Made by a program: the position numbers and the translations under genes. A stretch of 10,754 nt of DNA from positions 1 to 10,754 of the forward strand of contig JAGOEH010000103.1 of assembly GCA_017997825.1 (NCBI GenBank), read 5' to 3'. Source of the stretch: Candidatus Delongbacteria bacterium (GTDB lineage: Bacteria > JAGOEH01). Shown here piece by piece: positions 6,689 through 10,754 of the stretch. A model generated the notes under the pieces. It was not told the DNA's origin. It did not search any database and worked only from the letters and a program-made list of their open reading frames with translations. The number at the start of each line of letters is the position of its first letter. The stretch's first letter is position 1.

Positions 6689-7668
6689 ACCGAGTGTCCT
6701 TTGCCTGAATCGCTGATTTGAGACAGTTCGGTGGGATAGGGATGAAAGAACCGCTGGTCAGCCAGATAGGGTTCCTGAAACCGGATAATCCAGGATTCCA
6801 TCATATGGGTACAGACACTGAGCGGAAGCTTACCCTGACGGTATTCCTCGAGGCAATCCAGAAAATAAGCCTTTTCATCCGCTGTCAGCCGGTCGGAGAA
6901 ATATCCCATAGTATGCATCAGAACGTTGATAATGGAAGGGGTTCGAGGCGGATGGAGAAACGCCAGGCTGAAATGAGCGGCGTAAGAGTGAATCACATCC
7001 GACCAGACGTATTGTTCAGGATTGGCGACAATCCTTCCCAAGAGACGCAGTTGCGTGATACTGTATGCCATCAACAGGTATTTATGGTCGGCGTGAAACT
7101 GAACCAGTTTTCCCATACTTCCTTTTTCCTTCAACTCACGCAACAGAGCCATACTGTAAAGACGGGTCAGGAAGTGTTCCCGAAGTTTAAAATTGGTCAG
7201 GCGGCCTTCATCCTCGATAGCCAGATGTGAATAGCGATCCAGCACCTGCCGGCCAAAAAAGCCGGTGGTTTTTCCAAGGACGGGCGAATCCGGTTTGGGG
7301 TTGTAAAGCTTGACGTCATGCAGGCCGCAGGATGGCGACCGGCTTTTAAGAATAGCACCGTCAATCTCCGGCAACTGATCCAGACGCCGGCGGCAGTATT
7401 GGATCATGGTATCCGTGATATCCAATCCGGTTGAAGGCTGGACCAGGCGATCCCCGTCAGCATCTCGCACCACGCGGATCGGGGGTCTCGGTATTCCCAG
7501 ATCGATATCGGATTCGGGACAAAGAGGAATAAACTCAAAGTAGTTCTTGAAACGGGAAATCCAGGGATCGGAGATCATGCTTCCATCCCATCGGCAGGCT
7601 TCGAATTCAAGGCATCGGCTCACCAATACCCGAGGACTGATCCGGATAGCGTTCGATTTGGATTTCAT
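6685..7668 (-). CDS. DUF523-DUF1722 fusion protein (TudS-like Fe-S domain plus YbgA-like domain)
   Basis: 327 residues, the normal size of DUF523-DUF1722 (COG1683-COG3272) fusions. The DUF523 part (about 13-160) has the family cysteines: C19 and C25 in SRCLEFEACRWDG, C50 in LCPESDIDLGIPRPPIRVV, and C114 in KSRSPSCG, plus the STGLDITDTM motif. TudS, a characterised DUF523 protein, is a [4Fe-4S] 2-thiouracil desulfidase using such cysteines; a similar cluster and sulfur chemistry are inferred here. The motif EDEGRLTNFKLREHF (152-166) is the usual bridge to DUF1722 (about 187-303), recognisable by LVQFHADHKYLLMAY, whose function is unknown. The family motif SACLLG is altered to SRCLEF. The start is ATG 7668; in-frame TGA and TAA codons just upstream exclude a longer form, and the only ribosome-site candidate, GGGAG, is 12 bases away. 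Its stop codon overlaps the start of the cyclase gene. Confidence 0.85.
   Translation of the reverse strand: MKSKSNAIRISPRVLVSRCLEFEACRWDGSMISDPWISRFKNYFEFIPLCPESDIDLGIPRPPIRVVRDADGDRLVQPSTGLDITDTMIQYCRRRLDQLPEIDGAILKSRSPSCGLHDVKLYNPKPDSPVLGKTTGFFGRQVLDRYSHLAIEDEGRLTNFKLREHFLTRLYSMALLRELKEKGSMGKLVQFHADHKYLLMAYSITQLRLLGRIVANPEQYVWSDVIHSYAAHFSLAFLHPPRTPSIINVLMHTMGYFSDRLTADEKAYFLDCLEEYRQGKLPLSVCTHMMESWIIRFQEPYLADQRFFHPYPTELSQISDSGKGHSV
6697..6702 (-). promoter_or_regulatory. Ribosome binding site of the cyclase, inside the upstream gene
   Basis: AAAGGA on the minus strand, eight bases before the TTG at 6688 and within the last codons of the DUF523-DUF1722 gene. It supports the TTG start and the TTGA stop/start overlap, an arrangement typical of translational coupling. 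Confidence 0.65.
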
Positions 7669-7758
7669 AAATTTTTATCACTCCCATCATGGTTGGCTCC
7701 GGTGGTCAAGGCCATCGGGACCGAACACGCTTCAGCCGGACAAGGAGGAACGGTTTAC
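7669..7758 (-). other. Gap between alpha-2-macroglobulin and DUF523 genes
   Basis: Ninety bases between the stop codon of the alpha-2-macroglobulin gene and the next start. A short GGTC/GACC inverted repeat is present but no T-tract follows it, so it does not look like an intrinsic terminator. TTGACC occurs, but no -10 box stands at a suitable distance. The two flanking genes may be co-transcribed; the sequence does not decide it. Confidence 0.4.
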
Positions 7759-10754
7759 TTATTGGATGGTAATCCAGCCGCTCGAGGAGACGGAGGCTTT
7801 AGCGGGCAGATACATGGCTTCACCCCGGATCGGGGGAAGTACAAAATGTCCCGGAGTAACCGCCCGCAATCCATAGTAAAACTTGACCATTTTGCCCTGC
7901 TGGAAGTCGCCGAACAGGATCAAACGGTCATCGCGGATATCCAGATACTCCGGATTGAACGTATTCTCAGGATTCATCCAGCTAATCGCTTTTCGTGACT
8001 GGAGCCTGGGATTTTCAATCTCGAATCCGGCCGGAATCATATCGATAACGGCGACATGGTCCAGATCATCATACAGAGGCTGGATGCTGATTTCGGCGAT
8101 AACCAGTTCCCCATGAGAAAACTGCTGATACGGAACGGCGGCTCCATCCTCGTTGAGATATCGGCGCCGTACTACTAGATCATGATCGAACTCATCCACC
8201 CGGAAGGAGGAGGGAATCCCTTCAGCCGACCATTGATAATAGCAGGTTCCACGGCCGGAAACGGACAGATGAAGGGATTGGCCGCCCCAATTCCCGGCTT
8301 GGACCATCTTGCCTTTGGCGTCGAAGGAACCAAGGGGGGTATCATTCAGGACTATTTTGCCCTGAAATTCGGGCGGCTGCTGCTGCCGAACCATTTTGGC
8401 CAGCGATAGAAAAGCCCAGGCATTTTCCTGGGTATTACCCCAGCGGCCGTTTCGGTCCGCCGCCTGGTTAAGGTTTTTTACCAAAACCGGAACGCCGGGA
8501 TGACCGGGATTGATCTGGGAAAGAATATCAAGGATAATAGCCTGGGAGCGAATCGGCGAATTGAAATTTCCGCCACTCTCGGAAGACTTGGACGGGGCCG
8601 GTTTGATAGTGGCGGGGATCATGGATAAGGCGACCGTAGCATCGCCGGAAACAGCGAAGGCTCCCGCTAGTTGAAAGACAGAATAATCGGTCAATTGGCG
8701 GCTCAGCGAATTTTTCATATACAACATGGTACTGCGTTCAGGCTTTCCGGCCAGTGCCAGGACATAGACCGCGTAAACTGCGGTTTCCATCGCCCGGGAA
8801 TCCCGGAGCTGGAAATCGCGGGAATACTGGCGCAGGGCATCCAACATCCGGTTATAGACCCGATCGGATACGCCATGACCGGCCTTTCGGGCTTCCACCA
8901 GAAAATGAGAGGCGAAAACCGATCCCCAGTTATTGACGTAATCCCCTCCCGGCCAAAAGGAAAAAGCTCCTGATTTCAACTGCATACTCTCCAGTTTCTT
9001 AATCCCCTCCTCCAGAAAATAGTCAGCCCCGTTTTTCTTGAACAGTTCGGGTTCGGCCAGTTGAGCAATGTCATCAAAATAAAGCAATGGAAAGAGTTGG
9101 GCAGTGGTTTGTTCGAGACAGCCATGCGGGTACTGAAGTAAGTACTGCAGGCTCCGGCTGAAACGGACAGCGGGTAATCCGGACAACACAAGTCTAAAAT
9201 CGGGTGTTCCTTCCACCCAATCCCCGGGCAGGGTCAACGTCACCGGATGGGCCTCATCCAGAGAGCCGCCGCCGGTCAGGCTGGTAAAAGGGACCGGAGA
9301 ACGAAGCGGTAATGATTCTTCGAGACTGGTTTGTTCACCGTTTCCCTCGGCTTGAAGCGACAGTTTGATGATTCCGCTGGAATGACCTGCCTTCAGGGAG
9401 AAGACCAGGCTGGATTCCTGTTTATCATTCAAACGGATAGATTGAGTGGTTGGGTTCATAATATGGACAGGGCCTTGAGAGGTTAGGCTGACCTGGAACT
9501 CACCGGATTTTCCGGTGGCATTGTAAATGGATACCGGAATCCGGCATTCATCCTGATAAGCCAGGAATCGAGGGAAGGTCGGCCGGATGACAATCGGATC
9601 GCGAACGATCAATTTTTTTTCGGCGGCACCGAAATTATCATTCTGAGAAGCGGCCGCCATAATTCTCAGGGTGCCGTTAAACTGGGGAAGCTTCAGACGG
9701 AATGTCCCGGCTGATGATGGTTCAGCCTGGATGATTCCCGACCAGAATGCCACCGGTTTGATGCGCTGAATCGAAACCGGGGAGAGATGTTTCTTACGCC
9801 GGGCTTCCAGATCAAGATCTCCGGCTGATGAAAGAGGACTGATCTCCGGTAGCAATACGGCATAGTTATCATAGGAATCAATCAACAATCGTTTTTTTCC
9901 ATAAAAAAAACCATGGGCATCCGGAGTCAGAAAATCGGTTAACTGCAGAATTCCCTCATCGACGGCCGCAATGGTCAGATAAATGGGGCGACGTGTTTTG
10001 CTTTCCACCCGATAGCCGATCGTCAATTCTGAATTGGGCCGAATCTCGGCCGGGGTGTGCAGCTCGATTTTCATCCGGTGCCGATCGGTATTGACATGCA
10101 GCGGAGCCACGCCAAACGCCCGAACCGGGGATTCCGGCTCGGCTTTGTCGACCGACTGGATCACATAGGCCGCCACATAAACATTCGGTTTGTATTCATC
10201 CATCACCGGAATCTCAACAACCGCCGTATTTTCCGTCATATTGAGTATCTTATGATACAGAACTTTCTCCCTTTCAACGGTAATCAGCAGCTTACCGCCG
10301 AAAGGGGATTTAATCTGAACCTTGGCTTTTTGGTTGACCTGGTAAGATTCTTTTTCAATATCGATTTCGATCCGGCCCGGATTTTCCATCGCCCAGGGAG
10401 CATACCCCCATCCGCTGGCGTAAAACTCGACCGAGGCGGCGGCTCCCGACTGCTTATCCCGGGCATAGACTCTGAATTTTCCATAGTCATCCGGTTTGAT
10501 CGTGACCGAGAGAGGGTGATCACCCGAAACCAGAGTCAAGTGATCCACCAATTCTTCATGCTGTTCCGAACAATACTTATACTGACCGGTATAGTCATCA
10601 CGCCGCAGAACGGATTGCCAGACAATCCGGTAGAAAAAGAGATCGATATCATGCCCGGAAACCGTTTCTCCCTGGGGATTGACGACCACGCATTCCAACC
10701 CGGTCGGCTGATGAGGGGTTTCATAGCCTTCTTGGAGCTTTCGGAGACCGATAT
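7759..10754 (-). CDS. Bacterial alpha-2-macroglobulin family protein with thioester, partial (N-terminus beyond right edge)
   Basis: The frame is open to the right edge and 997 residues are visible; counting back from the thioester of E. coli YfhM suggests about 600 or more N-terminal residues are missing, including any signal peptide or lipobox. Bacterial alpha-2-macroglobulins are periplasmic or envelope-anchored protease traps: cleavage of a bait segment triggers a conformational change and covalent capture through a Cys-Gln thioester. Visible in order (window numbering): macroglobulin-type beta domains (about 20-235), TIAAVDEGILQLTDF and the FFYGKK element, a charged stretch LDLEARRKKHL that is a candidate bait region, PVAFWSGI and PQFNGTLRIMAAA, then HGCLEQTT with C545-Q548 forming the thioester, an alpha/alpha thioester domain with SFWPGGDYVNNWGS, and a C-terminal receptor-type domain ending in SSGWITIQ. 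About 450 residues follow the cysteine, as in complete homologues, so this end is intact. The usual partner gene pbpC (PBP1C) is not downstream. Confidence 0.92.
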   Translation of the reverse strand, partial: IGLRKLQEGYETPHQPTGLECVVVNPQGETVSGHDIDLFFYRIVWQSVLRRDDYTGQYKYCSEQHEELVDHLTLVSGDHPLSVTIKPDDYGKFRVYARDKQSGAAASVEFYASGWGYAPWAMENPGRIEIDIEKESYQVNQKAKVQIKSPFGGKLLITVEREKVLYHKILNMTENTAVVEIPVMDEYKPNVYVAAYVIQSVDKAEPESPVRAFGVAPLHVNTDRHRMKIELHTPAEIRPNSELTIGYRVESKTRRPIYLTIAAVDEGILQLTDFLTPDAHGFFYGKKRLLIDSYDNYAVLLPEISPLSSAGDLDLEARRKKHLSPVSIQRIKPVAFWSGIIQAEPSSAGTFRLKLPQFNGTLRIMAAASQNDNFGAAEKKLIVRDPIVIRPTFPRFLAYQDECRIPVSIYNATGKSGEFQVSLTSQGPVHIMNPTTQSIRLNDKQESSLVFSLKAGHSSGIIKLSLQAEGNGEQTSLEESLPLRSPVPFTSLTGGGSLDEAHPVTLTLPGDWVEGTPDFRLVLSGLPAVRFSRSLQYLLQYPHGCLEQTTAQLFPLLYFDDIAQLAEPELFKKNGADYFLEEGIKKLESMQLKSGAFSFWPGGDYVNNWGSVFASHFLVEARKAGHGVSDRVYNRMLDALRQYSRDFQLRDSRAMETAVYAVYVLALAGKPERSTMLYMKNSLSRQLTDYSVFQLAGAFAVSGDATVALSMIPATIKPAPSKSSESGGNFNSPIRSQAIILDILSQINPGHPGVPVLVKNLNQAADRNGRWGNTQENAWAFLSLAKMVRQQQPPEFQGKIVLNDTPLGSFDAKGKMVQAGNWGGQSLHLSVSGRGTCYYQWSAEGIPSSFRVDEFDHDLVVRRRYLNEDGAAVPYQQFSHGELVIAEISIQPLYDDLDHVAVIDMIPAGFEIENPRLQSRKAISWMNPENTFNPEYLDIRDDRLILFGDFQQGKMVKFYYGLRAVTPGHFVLPPIRGEAMYLPAKASVSSSGWITIQ
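9109..9120 (-). other. Codons of the CLEQ thioester motif
   Basis: The four codons Cys-Leu-Glu-Gln within YPHGCLEQTTAQLFPLLY of the alpha-2-macroglobulin. Both residues that form the internal thioester are kept, whereas many bacterial paralogues (YfaS type) have lost the cysteine. The protein should therefore be able to trap proteases covalently. Confidence 0.9.

Noticed and set aside
6718-7230. 170-codon open frame on the plus strand
   Set aside because: It is antisense to the DUF523-DUF1722 gene, whose conserved motifs account for this stretch; no family resemblance was seen in the plus-strand frame.
7681-7740. GGTC/GACC and CCGG inverted repeats as a terminator after the alpha-2-macroglobulin gene
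   Set aside because: The stem is four pairs with a long loop and no following T-tract on the minus strand.

Overview
The window carries seven genes, all on the minus strand, so it reads right to left. There are no tRNA or rRNA genes, no CRISPR array, no insertion sequence and no gene-free stretch above 300 bases. The organism looks like a Gram-negative bacterium of the FCB type: it has a PorV/PorQ-like outer-membrane protein, a secreted propeller with a FlgD-like/type-A C-terminal sorting domain, and a bacterial alpha-2-macroglobulin. An AGGAGG ribosome site and a TTGACA/TATATT promoter argue against Bacteroidota proper, which usually lack both. An uncultured FCB-related lineage (for example KSB1, Calditrichota or Marinimicrobia-like) fits, but the sequence does not settle this.

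Right-hand group (10754 to 4025): a thioester alpha-2-macroglobulin whose N-terminus lies outside the window; a DUF523-DUF1722 protein related to the thiouracil desulfidase TudS; and a membrane CHASE2 class III adenylate cyclase that overlaps the previous gene by 4 bases. The last two are probably translationally coupled. The alpha-2-macroglobulin is separated from them by 97 bases.

Left-hand group (3980 to 1): a good sigma70-type promoter, then rpsT (ribosomal protein S20, UUG start), a fused formiminotransferase-cyclodeaminase (FTCD-like) protein, a secreted beta-propeller with a C-terminal sorting-type domain, and a PorV/PorQ-like protein cut by the left edge. The gaps are 12, 55 and 11 bases with no terminator visible, so this reads as one transcription unit.

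The points most worth a second look are: the FTCD-like protein with an eroded formiminotransferase half, located in an rpsT operon with no histidine-degradation genes; a roughly 150-residue insertion in the CHASE2 sensor of the cyclase; the adjacent sorting-domain propeller and PorV-like protein; and three UUG starts among the six visible starts. I did not find a clearly new defence or mobile system.
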